Under the pieces are notes generated by a model. The model was given only the letters and a program-made list of their open reading frames with translations. It was not told the origin of the DNA and searched no databases. Below, piece by piece: positions 36,165 to 44,245 of a DNA stretch of 64,000 nucleotides (the first letter of the stretch is position 1; every line of letters starts with the position of its first letter). Where the stretch lies: assembly GCA_947497265.1 (NCBI GenBank), contig CANMFP010000001.1, positions 434,001-498,000 of the forward strand, written 5' to 3'. The stretch comes from an uncultured Isoptericola sp. GTDB taxonomy: Bacteria > Actinomycetota > Actinomycetes > Actinomycetales > Cellulomonadaceae. The position numbers and the translations under genes are program-made.

Positions 36165-36206
36165 CCGCCGCCGAGGTAGTGGGGCGCTCCACTACCTCGG
36201 CGGCGG
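36165..36206 (+). terminator. terminator-like hairpin with repeated 13-mer
   Basis: Bases 36165-36182 and 36189-36206 are perfect 18-base inverted copies around a six-base loop. Each arm contains CCGCCGAGGTAGT, which also occurs after the icd gene near 61622. It starts just after the sugar porter stop and should terminate that message. Confidence 0.75.
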
Positions 36207-36239
36207 ACGTCCTGCCTCGGGCAGGCTCGCCTCGATCAC

Positions 36240-36256
36240 TTGCTTGGTGCAAGCAA
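36240..36256 (+). promoter_or_regulatory. MarR-type operator
   Basis: TTGCTTG-GTG-CAAGCAA is a perfect seven-base inverted repeat, 39 bases before the marR start and close to a TACACT hexamer. Its place and form fit the autoregulatory site of the downstream regulator/exporter operon. Confidence 0.65.
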
Positions 36257-36294
36257 TCTACACTACGGTGCCCGAGGCAATGAAAGGGGTCGAC

Positions 36295-36747
36295 GTGTCA
36301 GAAGGTGCCTCGACAGCACTCGTCTCAGCGCTCGAGTCGCTCGCACGCGCTCAGCGGGCGGCGGCGAGTCGGATCGCGCGTGACCTCGACTGGCCACGGG
36401 CCGGGCTCGGCATCGTGCGGCTGATCCGGAACCGCGGGTCGGTCCAGCTCTGCGACGTGGCCGAGGCGCTGCGCGTCGACGCCTCCGTCGCGAGCCGCCA
36501 GGTCAGCGCACTGGTCGACGCAGGCTACGTGCGCCGCACCGTCGACCGGGCGGACCGCCGCGCTCGCACCCTGGAGCTCACCGACGCCGGGCGCGCGTTC
36601 GCCACGGAGTCGGACCGCTACTTCGACGACTTCGTCGACGAGGCCTTCGCGGACTGGTCCGCGGACGACCTCGCCGACGCCATCACCCGGATCCGCGACG
36701 TCGCGGCCGCCATCAGCTCCGTGACCCAGGAGGTCCCGCCTCGATGA
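36295..36747 (+). CDS. MarR-family transcriptional regulator
   Basis: This 150-residue winged-helix protein has the recognition region LCDVAEALRVDASVASRQVSA and the wing RTVDRADRRARTLELTDAG. It likely represses itself and the multidrug exporter whose start overlaps its stop (ATGA). The start was set at GTG 36295 because AAAGGGG lies five bases upstream; ATG 36280 is an alternative. The palindrome at 36240-36256 is its likely operator. Confidence 0.88.
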   Translation: MSEGASTALVSALESLARAQRAAASRIARDLDWPRAGLGIVRLIRNRGSVQLCDVAEALRVDASVASRQVSALVDAGYVRRTVDRADRRARTLELTDAGRAFATESDRYFDDFVDEAFADWSADDLADAITRIRDVAAAISSVTQEVPPR

Positions 36748-38381
36748 CCGACACCACCAGCTCCGCGCCGGGCACACCCGGCACCACGGAGAGGCCGGCC
36801 GCGCCGCTCGACGCTCCGGCCGAGAACAACCCCGCGATGACCCGCCGCGAGACGCTCGAGGCACTCTCCGGCATCCTGCTCGGCGTCTTCGTCTCGCTGC
36901 TCGCCACCACGATCACGTCGACCGCTCTGCCGCGCATCGTCGCGGACCTCGGCGGCTCGCAGCACTCCTACACGTGGGTCGTCACGGCCATGCTGCTGAC
37001 GATGACCGTCTCCACGCCGTTGTGGGGCAAGCTGGCGGACCTCACGAACCGCAAGGCCCTCATCCAGGTCGCGCTGGTGATCACCGTGGTCTCCGCGGCG
37101 GCGGCCGGGTTCTCCCAGGACATGTCGGCGCTGATCACCTTCCGTGCCCTGCAGGGCATCGGGGCCGGCGGCCTGATGTCGCTGGCGACGGTCCTGATGT
37201 CCGACATCATCAGCCCGCGCGAGCGCGGCAAGTACATGGGCCTCATGGGCGGAGTCATGGCCGTGGCGCAGATCGGCGGCCCGTTGCTCGGCGGCGTCAT
37301 CACCGACTCGTTCCTCGGCTGGCGGTGGACGTTCTTCGTCGGCGTCCCGTTCGCGGTCGCCGCCCTCGTCGTGCTGCAGAAGACGCTCCACCTGCCGGCC
37401 CGGGGCGTGCGCAAGGTCACCATCGACTACCTCGGCGCCGCGCTCATCGCCGTCGGTGTCGCACTGCTGCTGGTCTGGGTCACGTTCGCGGGCGACCAGT
37501 TCGCGTGGGCCTCCTGGCAGACCGCCGCGATGGTGGGTGCCGCCGTCGTCTCCCTCGCCGCGGTGGTGCTGGTGGAGCGGAAGGTGACGGAGCCGATCAT
37601 CCCGCTGCACCTGTTCCGCAACCGCACGTTCGTGCTGTCGATCGTCGCGTCCGCGGCCGTCGGCGTGGCCATGTTCGGCACGGCGGTGTTCCTGTCCCAG
37701 TACCTGCAGCTCGCCCGGGGCAAGACTCCCACCGAGGCTGGTCTGCTGACGGTCCCGATGGTCGTCGGCACCATGATCGGCGGCATCGTGCTCGGGCGGG
37801 TCATCTCCCGCACCGGGCGCTACAAGGCGATCATGGTCGGTGGCGCCGCGCTGCTGTCGCTGTCGCTGCTCGGGATGTCCACCATCGGCACCCAGACGAG
37901 CTTCGTCATCATCTCGGTCTACCTGTTCGGGCTCGGGCTGTCCGTCGGCGCGCTCATGCAGAACCTGGTGCTCGCCACCCAGAACACCCTCGACGTGCGC
38001 GAGATGGGCGCCGGCACCGCCACCGTGGCGTTCTTCCGTTCCCTCGGCGGGGCCGTCGGCGTCTCGGTGCTCGGCGCCGTCCTGGCAGGCTCCGTCAAGG
38101 AGGACCTCGCCGCCGGTCTCGCTCGGCTCGGTGTCCCCGTGTCTGCCATGGGCGACTCGGCCGGCGCGGTCCCGGACATGTCGCAGCTCCCCGCGCCGGT
38201 GGTGGACGTCGTCGCCGGCGCCTACACCGACGGCATCACGGGGATCTTCCTCATCGCGGTGCCGATGGCCCTCGTGGCGCTGGTCGCGATCTGCTTCATC
38301 CGCGAGATCCCGCTCGGCGAGCGCTCCGGCATCCAGCAGGCCCGCGACCTGACCGCGGCGCAGGCCGCCGACGAGCGCTGA
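36744..38381 (+). CDS. DHA2-type MFS multidrug exporter
   Basis: This 545-residue protein has 14 predicted membrane helices of the drug:H+ antiporter-2 family. A soluble N-terminal tail of about 45 residues precedes helix 1. Motif A appears as GKLADLTNRKALIQ, and the antiporter motif C as AQIGGPLLGGVITD in helix 5. It exports unidentified compounds and is coupled by a four-base overlap to the MarR regulator, the common layout for inducible efflux. Confidence 0.9.
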   Translation: MTDTTSSAPGTPGTTERPAAPLDAPAENNPAMTRRETLEALSGILLGVFVSLLATTITSTALPRIVADLGGSQHSYTWVVTAMLLTMTVSTPLWGKLADLTNRKALIQVALVITVVSAAAAGFSQDMSALITFRALQGIGAGGLMSLATVLMSDIISPRERGKYMGLMGGVMAVAQIGGPLLGGVITDSFLGWRWTFFVGVPFAVAALVVLQKTLHLPARGVRKVTIDYLGAALIAVGVALLLVWVTFAGDQFAWASWQTAAMVGAAVVSLAAVVLVERKVTEPIIPLHLFRNRTFVLSIVASAAVGVAMFGTAVFLSQYLQLARGKTPTEAGLLTVPMVVGTMIGGIVLGRVISRTGRYKAIMVGGAALLSLSLLGMSTIGTQTSFVIISVYLFGLGLSVGALMQNLVLATQNTLDVREMGAGTATVAFFRSLGGAVGVSVLGAVLAGSVKEDLAAGLARLGVPVSAMGDSAGAVPDMSQLPAPVVDVVAGAYTDGITGIFLIAVPMALVALVAICFIREIPLGERSGIQQARDLTAAQAADER

Positions 38382-38563
38382 GGCCGAGCCAGGGCCCGGC
38401 GCGTCGGGGCGGGCACGGAGGCAGGCTGAGGGACACGACGAGGTGCTGTCTCGGTCATGGATGGAACCTGCGGCGCCATTTTCACCCGCTCGGAGCGGCT
38501 GAATAACCAGATCGTGACCTATAGAGGGTCCCGAACACCTCCGCACGAGGCCATGATGGGGCC

Positions 38564-39097
38564 ATGCACGACGTCGACTCCGCCCACACCCGTCTGCCGG
38601 ATCCGCAGACCGATCCCTTCGGCGCGCTCGAGCGCGAGGTCCGCGTGCTCATCCGGCGGGCGCAGTCCACCTCGGCGCAGACGGCGCGGCTCATCCATCC
38701 GGAGCTCGACGCGTCGGCGTACCCGCTGCTCGCCCACATCGCCATGAACCCGGGCACCCGCGGCTCGGACCTCGCGGCGCACTTCGGCGTCGGCCGGGCG
38801 ACGGTGTCGCGCCAGCTGAGCCGGCTCGCGGAGCTGGGCCTCGTGCACCGCGAGACCGACCCCGAGGACACCCGCGGGCAGCAGATCACCCTGACCGACG
38901 ACGGCGCGGCCCGCTTCCAGCATGCCCGCGACGCCCGCCTCGCGATGCTCGAGGTCGCCCTGTCGCAGTGGGAGAAGGAGGACGTCGCCACGCTGGCGCG
39001 CCTGCTGAACCTGTACTCGACGGATGTCGTCACCTGGCTGGGCAGCCAGCAGTCCGCCGCGCTGCTCAGCGCAGCAGACGCTCGCGCAGCGCGCTGA
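38564..39097 (+). CDS. MarR-family transcriptional regulator
   Basis: This 177-residue winged-helix protein has the DNA-reading helix GSDLAAHFGVGRATVSRQLS and the wing HRETDPEDTRGQQITLTDDG. CATGAT ends six bases before ATG 38564, suggesting a leaderless message. The 182-base gap upstream contains CCGCTC-G-GAGCGG (38486-38498) as a possible operator. Its target is unknown; the exporter upstream already has its own MarR. The last 32 bases overlap the convergent phosphatase gene. Confidence 0.87.
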   Translation: MHDVDSAHTRLPDPQTDPFGALEREVRVLIRRAQSTSAQTARLIHPELDASAYPLLAHIAMNPGTRGSDLAAHFGVGRATVSRQLSRLAELGLVHRETDPEDTRGQQITLTDDGAARFQHARDARLAMLEVALSQWEKEDVATLARLLNLYSTDVVTWLGSQQSAALLSAADARAAR

Positions 39098-39785
39098 CCG
39101 CCTCCGGCTCACCGCCGTGCGCGGCGAACCAGCCTGCCGCGCCGCCGTCGTGCGCCGCGAGGACGTCCAGCACCGCACCGATCGCGTGCGCCGGTGCCGT
39201 GAGCAGCTCGGGCGGGAGCGCAGCGAGCACGTGGGCGTCCTCCTCCCGGGTCCGGTGCGCGGGGCGGGCCCGGGCGATGATCCCCGGCATGTTCGGCTCG
39301 GTGCGGACGTAGTCCGTGACGATCTCCGCCCGCTCGGCACCCACCAGGAGGAGCAGGATCGCCACCAGCACACCGGTCCGGTCCTTGCCGGCGGTGCAGT
39401 GCACCAGCACGGGGGCGTCCTCGGTCGCGACGGCGCGCACCCCGTCGACGAGGTAGGCGGCGCCGGCGCCGTGGAGCAGCTCGACGTAGAAGCGGCCCAG
39501 GTCGAACGGGGCGACGTCGCCGGCTCGTCGCGTCCGGGTGGCGCCGGTGAGGACCGGCAGACTCACCACCCGGGCGACCTCGCGCAGCGGGTGCTCACGT
39601 CCGCCCTCGCCGACGTCGCGCAGGTCGAGCACGGTGCGGGGCGGCCAGACGACGTCGCGCGGCCCGACGTCGCCGGCGTGCGGCGCGTCGGAGCGCAGCA
39701 GGACGCCGGGACGCAGGCGTGGGGACGCCGCACCGACGTCACGCAGGTTCACGAGCCGGTCCGGCACGACGGAGGTCTCGGTCAT
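39066..39785 (-). CDS. tyrosine-protein phosphatase (Y_phosphatase3-like)
   Basis: This 239-residue cytoplasmic phosphatase has the Cys-based active site VHCTAGKDRTG. The N-terminal NLRDVGAASPRLRPGVLLRS and TVLDLRDVGE are typical of the bacterial PTP/IphP group, members of which act on phosphotyrosine or phosphoinositides. TACCGT ends six bases before ATG 39785, a leaderless signature. Its 3' end overlaps a convergent marR gene by 32 bases. It lies just downstream of msrB on the same strand. Confidence 0.88.
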   Translation of the reverse strand: MTETSVVPDRLVNLRDVGAASPRLRPGVLLRSDAPHAGDVGPRDVVWPPRTVLDLRDVGEGGREHPLREVARVVSLPVLTGATRTRRAGDVAPFDLGRFYVELLHGAGAAYLVDGVRAVATEDAPVLVHCTAGKDRTGVLVAILLLLVGAERAEIVTDYVRTEPNMPGIIARARPAHRTREEDAHVLAALPPELLTAPAHAIGAVLDVLAAHDGGAAGWFAAHGGEPEAVSALRERLLR

Positions 39786-39818
39786 GGGGCGACGGTAGCG
39801 GTCGCGGAGGCCGCAGCG

Positions 39819-40229
39819 TCAGCGGGCGGGGGTGCCGGGCTCGAACGTCAGGCTGACGGAGTTCATGCAGAACCGGTCGCCCGTGGGGGTCTGCGGCGCG
39901 TCGTCGAACACGTGACCCAGGTGGGAGCCGCAGCGCGCGCACCGCACCTCGGTGCGGACCATGCCGAGCGACCGGTCCTCGATGAGCTCGACCCGGTCAC
40001 CGGCCAGCGGCGTGTAGAAGGACGGCCAGCCGCAGTGCGAGTCGAACTTGGACTCGCTGCGGAACAGCTCGTTGCTGCAGGCGCGACACCGGTAGACACC
40101 CTCGCGGTCCTCGCCGAGGAGCTCACCCGTCCAGGCCCGTTCGGTACCCGCCTGGCGCAGCACCGTGAACTCTTGTGGCGACAGCTCGACGCGCCACTCG
40201 TCCTCGCTCTTGGAGACCTCGTACGTCAT
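39819..40229 (-). CDS. msrB: peptide-methionine (R)-S-oxide reductase
   Basis: This 136-residue enzyme repairs the R-form of methionine sulfoxide. It has two Cys-x-x-Cys zinc pairs (CRACSNELF and CARCGSHLGHVF), the substrate motif GWPSFY, and the catalytic cysteine in RFCMNSVSL. The start ATG 40229 lies only 11 bases after a 17-base perfect hairpin, and no ribosome site is visible. The message may therefore be leaderless or be controlled by that hairpin. It is downstream of the DEAD-box helicase on the same strand. Confidence 0.93.
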   Translation of the reverse strand: MTYEVSKSEDEWRVELSPQEFTVLRQAGTERAWTGELLGEDREGVYRCRACSNELFRSESKFDSHCGWPSFYTPLAGDRVELIEDRSLGMVRTEVRCARCGSHLGHVFDDAPQTPTGDRFCMNSVSLTFEPGTPAR

Positions 40230-40239
40230 GCCGATGACA

Positions 40240-40278
40240 ACAGGCGCCGGACGGGAGGTGTTCCCGTCCGGCGCCTGT
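40240..40278 (-). terminator. strong hairpin between helicase and msrB
   Basis: Bases 40240-40256 and 40262-40278 are perfect 17-base inverted copies around GGTGT. It starts 11 bases after the helicase stop and ends 11 bases before the msrB start. A terminator is most likely, and msrB would then need a promoter inside or just after it. Confidence 0.75.
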
Positions 40279-40288
40279 CGGGCACTCG

Positions 40289-41683
40289 TCAGCGACGACC
40301 GCCGGCCTGCCCGGCGCCCTGGGCGGCGCGGCCGCCGGCACCCTGACCTCCGCGGCCCCGACGACGGCGGTTGCGGCCGCCCCCGGCACCCTGCGGTCCG
40401 GAGGCACCCGAGCGGGACTGCCCGCCGCCCGACCGCTGGCCCTGCGGCTTCTTGCGGGCCGGCTGCTGCTCGACGGGCGGTGCCGGCTTGACGTACGCGG
40501 CGACCTCGCCGACCAGTGCCGCGACCACCGGGTCTCCCGGTGCCACCTGCTGCGGGCGGGCGGCGATGCGGGCCTTGCGCGTCAGGTCGCGCACGTCGCC
40601 GCGCTCCTCGGGGAGCATGACCGTCACGACGTCCCCGACCGAGCCCGCACGGGCCGTCCGACCGGAACGGTGCAGGTACGCCTTGTGCTCGGCGGGCGGG
40701 TCCACGTGCACCACGAGCTCGACCTCGTCGACGTGGATGCCGCGCGCGGCGATGTCCGTGGCGACCATGACCTTGACGTCGCCGGAGGAGAACGCCGCGA
40801 GGTTGCGCTCGCGGGCACCCTGGCCGAGGTTGCCGTGCAGGTCCACGGCGGGCACGCCGGCTGCCGTGAGCTGCTTGGCCAGCTTCTTCGCCTGGTGCTT
40901 GGTGCGCATGAACAGGACGCGGCGACCGGTGCCCTGGGCGAGCTGGTGCACGACCTGCTTCTTCGCCTCCTTGTCGGACACGGCGAGGATGTGGTGGGTC
41001 ATCTGCGGCGGCGGGGCCGCGGCGTCGTCCACCGAGTGCGTGACCGGGCTCTTCAGGTAGCGCTTGACCAGCACGTCCACGCCGTTGTCGAGCGTGGCGG
41101 AGAACAGCAGCCGCTGACCGGTGCGTGGCGTGCGGTCCATGATCCGCTTGACGCCCGGGAGGAACCCGAGGTCGGCCATGTGGTCGGCCTCGTCGAGCAC
41201 CGTCACCGAGATGTCGTCGAGCGTCAGGAGCTTCTGGTTGAGAAGGTCCTCGAGCCGGCCCGGGCAGGCGATGACGATGTCGACACCCTGGTTGAGCGCG
41301 GTCACCTGACGCGACTGCGCCACGCCGCCGAAGATCGTCGTGGTGCGCAGGCCGAGCGACTGGGCGATCGGCTTCATGACGGCGTCGATCTGGTTGGCGA
41401 GCTCGCGGGTGGGGCACAGCACGAGCGCCATCGGGGCGGCGCTGCGCAGGGCGCGGCGCCCGGCGGACTTCGCCGCGGCCTTCTGGCGGGCGAGCTCCGT
41501 CACGGTCGGCAGGGAGAACGCGAGCGTCTTGCCGGAGCCGGTACGGCCGCGGCCGAGCACGTCCTTGCCGGCGAGGGAGTCCGGCAGCGACGCCGCCTGG
41601 ATGGGGAACGGGGTGGTGATGCCGGCGTCCGTCAGGTGCTTCACGACAGGGGTCGGCAGGCCGAAATCGGCAAAGGTAGTCAC
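40289..41683 (-). CDS. DEAD-box RNA helicase
   Basis: This 464-residue ATP-dependent RNA helicase carries FPIQAASLPDSLAG (Q motif), GRGRTGSGKTLAF (Walker A), CPTRELANQ, VLDEADHMADLGF (DEAD box), FSATLD (SAT-like motif III) and HRSGRTARAG (motif VI). The C-terminal 60 residues are a Gly/Arg/Gln-rich RNA-binding tail ending GAGQAGGRR. It probably remodels structured RNA or ribosomes under stress. The start is GTG 41683. The leader holds an 18-base perfect palindrome, and GACAAT at 41797-41802 is the likeliest -10. Confidence 0.92.
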   Translation of the reverse strand: MTTFADFGLPTPVVKHLTDAGITTPFPIQAASLPDSLAGKDVLGRGRTGSGKTLAFSLPTVTELARQKAAAKSAGRRALRSAAPMALVLCPTRELANQIDAVMKPIAQSLGLRTTTIFGGVAQSRQVTALNQGVDIVIACPGRLEDLLNQKLLTLDDISVTVLDEADHMADLGFLPGVKRIMDRTPRTGQRLLFSATLDNGVDVLVKRYLKSPVTHSVDDAAAPPPQMTHHILAVSDKEAKKQVVHQLAQGTGRRVLFMRTKHQAKKLAKQLTAAGVPAVDLHGNLGQGARERNLAAFSSGDVKVMVATDIAARGIHVDEVELVVHVDPPAEHKAYLHRSGRTARAGSVGDVVTVMLPEERGDVRDLTRKARIAARPQQVAPGDPVVAALVGEVAAYVKPAPPVEQQPARKKPQGQRSGGGQSRSGASGPQGAGGGRNRRRRGRGGQGAGGRAAQGAGQAGGRR

Positions 41684-41699
41684 AGATGAGCCTCTCTGG

Positions 41700-41717
41700 G
41701 GACGTCGTACGACGTCC
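41700..41717 (-). promoter_or_regulatory. 18-base perfect palindrome in the helicase leader
   Basis: GGACGTCGTACGACGTCC reads the same on both strands, 17 bases before the DEAD-box helicase start. It may be a protein-binding site or a leader hairpin that affects translation. Confidence 0.5.
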
Positions 41718-41860
41718 GGGTCGGGGTCCGCCGCACGTAATCCGGGGGGATCTCCACGACGTGGGGCGCGCGGGTTCGCACTGCCCTCTCACGACCATTG
41801 TCGCACGTCGATGCCGATCGACCGCACCGGCTCTCAGGGGGACGTGGTGGAATGTGCCGC

Positions 41861-42601
41861 GTGGACGACTTCTTCGCGACCGTCGGTGACGTGCTCGGAC
41901 GGATCTGGACGGCGGCCACCACGCCGGTGGACCCGCCCGACCAGCCCGTCGTGCTCGCCGTCGCGCTGGTGGCGCTCGCCGTCGTCGTCGTCGGCCCGGT
42001 GTGGCGGGTGGCGCGGCACGTCGTGACCATCGCGCACGAGGGAGCGCACGCCGTCGTCGCCATGCTCACCGGACGCCGGCTCGACGGGATCCGCCTGCAC
42101 TCGGACACCTCCGGCCTGACCGTCACCGCCGGGCGCCCGCGGGGTCTCGGGATGATCCTCACGGCGTTCGCCGGCTACGTGGGGCCGGGCCTGGTCGGCC
42201 TCGGCGCGGCGTGGCTGCTCCGAGCGGGCTACGCCGTCGGGCTGCTGTGGCTGCTCGTGCTGCTGCTCGCGCTGCTGCTGCTCAAGATCCGCAACTGGTT
42301 CGGGCTGTGGTCGGTGCTCGTCAGCGGCGCGGCGCTGGTCGCCGTCTCCTGGTGGCTGGAGCCCGCGACGCAGTCGGCCGTCGCCTACGCCGTGACGTGG
42401 TTCCTGCTGCTCGGCGCGGTCCGGCCGGTCTTCGAGCTGCAGGCGCAGCGGGCCCGGGGCCGGGCGCGCTCCTCGGACGCCGACCAGCTCGGACGGCTCA
42501 CCGGGGTCCCCGGCATCCTCTGGGTGGTCGTGTTCGCCCTGGTCACCCTCGGCTGCCTCGTGCTCGGCGCGGGCTGGATCGTCGGCCCCGTCGGCACCTG
42601 A
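41861..42601 (+). CDS. M50-like (M50B family) membrane metallopeptidase
   Basis: This 246-residue membrane protein has about six helices and the zinc motif HEGAH (HExxH type) in VVTIAHEGAHAVVAML. The second-ligand region TAFAGYVGPGLVGLGAAWLL resembles the site-2-protease-like M50B group. It may cut membrane proteins or be a pseudo-protease; the canonical distal Asp motif is not obvious. I chose GTG 41861 because TGGAAT lies seven bases before it; ATG 41852 would add three residues. It is divergent from the DEAD-box gene. Confidence 0.8.
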   Translation: MDDFFATVGDVLGRIWTAATTPVDPPDQPVVLAVALVALAVVVVGPVWRVARHVVTIAHEGAHAVVAMLTGRRLDGIRLHSDTSGLTVTAGRPRGLGMILTAFAGYVGPGLVGLGAAWLLRAGYAVGLLWLLVLLLALLLLKIRNWFGLWSVLVSGAALVAVSWWLEPATQSAVAYAVTWFLLLGAVRPVFELQAQRARGRARSSDADQLGRLTGVPGILWVVVFALVTLGCLVLGAGWIVGPVGT

Positions 42602-42644
42602 CGGCACACGGTGGCACCAGGCGGCCGGGGGCAGATCCGTGCGG

Positions 42645-43466
42645 TCAGATCCGCGCGTACCGCGCGCGGGCGAACGAGTAGACGCCGTACGCCGCGATGC
42701 CGACGCCCGTGACGATCAGCAGGGCCGTCCCGAACGGCTGGTCCCGGATGGTGCGCAGGGCGTCGTCGAGGCCGCCCGCCTTGTCCGCGTCGTGCGTGAC
42801 GCCGGCCGCCACGAACAGCCCGCCCAGGACGGCGAGCGCCACGCCCTTGGCGATGTAGCCGACCTGCCCGAGCCGGACGACGGCGACGCCGACCTTGCCC
42901 CCGCCGGCGCCACGCAGGTCCTCGAGGAACTTCTTGCGCCACCCCTTGACGACGTGGAAGACGCCGACGCCCACGATGACGAGACCTGCCGCGACCACGA
43001 GCCAGCGGCCGGCCGGGTCCTGCATGAGCGTCGCCGTCAGGCTCTCCTGCTGGCCGCCGCCACCACCGCCCCCACCGCCGACGGCGTAGCGCGCCGCCAT
43101 GGCCGCCAGGACGCCGTACAGCACGCCCTTGCCGCCGGCCTTGACGCGTGCGCCGGCCTCCTGGGCGTCGTCCACGCCCGGCACGCCGACGAGCGCCTCG
43201 GTGAGCTGCCACAGCGCGAGGGCCGCGAACCCGAGCGTCACCGCCCAGAGGACGACCATCCCGCCGGGCGCGCTCGCGAGCTGGCGGAAGGCCCCGGACT
43301 CGTCGGCGCTGCCGGACGAGGACCCGAGCGCCAGCCGGACGGCCAGCCACCCGATGAGCAGGTGCACCACGCCCGACGCCGCGTACCCGGCGCGGGCCAG
43401 GACCCGCAGCCCGGTGCTGTTCCGGGCCCGGCGGGCCGCTCCCTGCGCTCGCCCTGATGTCGACAC
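42645..43466 (-). CDS. DUF1206 membrane protein
   Basis: This 273-residue protein has six membrane helices arranged as three two-helix DUF1206 repeats. The conserved YAASGVVHLLIGWLAV, KGVLYGVLAAMAARY and GYIAKGVALAVLGG mark the start of each repeat. The loop between helices 3 and 4 contains nine Gly in a row. Its function is unknown. GTG 43466 with GGAGG seven bases upstream is the best start. Confidence 0.82.
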   Translation of the reverse strand: MSTSGRAQGAARRARNSTGLRVLARAGYAASGVVHLLIGWLAVRLALGSSSGSADESGAFRQLASAPGGMVVLWAVTLGFAALALWQLTEALVGVPGVDDAQEAGARVKAGGKGVLYGVLAAMAARYAVGGGGGGGGGQQESLTATLMQDPAGRWLVVAAGLVIVGVGVFHVVKGWRKKFLEDLRGAGGGKVGVAVVRLGQVGYIAKGVALAVLGGLFVAAGVTHDADKAGGLDDALRTIRDQPFGTALLIVTGVGIAAYGVYSFARARYARI

Positions 43467-43552
43467 GGTCCACCTCCGGCGCGCCGCGTCCCTCGCGGCG
43501 TCGTCGCCACCCTGTCGCAGATCTGCCGCGTGTGCCACGCGTCCGGACAGCA

Positions 43553-43588
43553 CGACGGCGGGCCACCCCGAGGGGCGACCCGCCGTCG
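43553..43588 (-). terminator. hairpin after the HesB-like gene
   Basis: CGACGGCGGG and CCCGCCGTCG form a ten-base perfect outer stem, with an inner CCCC/GGGG stem. It begins 15 bases after the stop at 43604 and points away from it on the minus strand. Confidence 0.7.
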
Positions 43589-43603
43589 GACGGGCTGGGG
43601 AGC

Positions 43604-43891
43604 TCAGGCCTCCTGAGGCGTGAGCACGAATCCCGGGCCCTCGGTGGAGGGCTCGGCGTCGAGCTGCAGCGAGTCGAGCGCGCTGGCAGCCTCGTTGTCG
43701 ACGAAGACCTTGGTCTCGCCGGAGTCGTCGACGACCGCGTCGTCGGGCTGGGGCGCAGGGACGAGCGCGAGCTCGAAGTTCCCCGGCTGACCCGAGGACT
43801 GCGCGATGCGCAGGCCTCCCTCGCTGGGGACGCCGGCCTGCTGGGCCAGCGATTCGACGGCGGTGCGGGCGTTGTCCGTCACGGTGAGCAT
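43604..43891 (-). CDS. HesB/IscA-like protein without cysteines
   Basis: This 95-residue protein has the length and strand pattern of the HesB/IscA A-type Fe-S carrier fold (LTVTDNARTAVESLAQQ, then GGLRIAQSS, then KVFVDNEAASALDSLQLD). It contains no cysteine at all, so it lacks the three ligands that A-type carriers need. It cannot hold an Fe-S cluster in the usual way and probably has another role. GAGGAG precedes ATG 43891. A hairpin follows the gene. Confidence 0.75.
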   Translation of the reverse strand: MLTVTDNARTAVESLAQQAGVPSEGGLRIAQSSGQPGNFELALVPAPQPDDAVVDDSGETKVFVDNEAASALDSLQLDAEPSTEGPGFVLTPQEA

Positions 43892-43963
43892 GAGTGCTCC
43901 TCTCGTCGGGTACGCGACCTGTCCACCGAAGCAGCAACCGGGGGTCTCGCGCAACGGGGAGGG

Positions 43964-43985
43964 CCGAGAGCGAGATCTCTCTCGG
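43964..43985. other. inverted repeat between hesB-like and tRNA-Lys genes
   Basis: CCGAGAG and CTCTCGG form a perfect seven-base stem around eight bases in the 244-base gap that holds the divergent promoters. Its role is not clear. Confidence 0.35.
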
Positions 43986-44135
43986 GGGCTGAGACACCGG
44001 CTGCCGACGCCCGGCAGGCGGCATAGTCTGCCCTCCGGCCGCCGAGAGGCTGGTCGCACGGCGTCGGCACGGATCTCGCCGAGCACGTCGCCCGCGTAGG
44101 CTGACCCGCAGCCACCGCTCCCACCGGACGGCGGC

Positions 44136-44208
44136 GGGCCTCTAGCTCAACTGGCAGAGCAGCGGACTTTTAATCCGCGGGTTCCGGGTTCGATCCCCGG
44201 GGGGCCCA
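44136..44208 (+). tRNA. tRNA-Lys (anticodon TTT)
   Basis: The 73-base cloverleaf folds with acceptor GGGCCTC/GGGGCCC. The anticodon stem GCGGA/TCCGC encloses CTTTTAA, giving anticodon TTT. The T-arm carries GGTTCGATCCC. CCA is not encoded. The GDPD gene promoter follows directly. Confidence 0.95.
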
Positions 44209-44245
44209 CTGGCCCGGTCCCCCTCGTGCAGGACAGGATGGCCGG

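Noticed and set aside
36244-36294. Upstream GTG or ATG start for the first MarR gene
   Set aside because: Starting at 36244 would put the operator palindrome inside the coding region; GTG 36295 has the better ribosome site (AAAGGGG).
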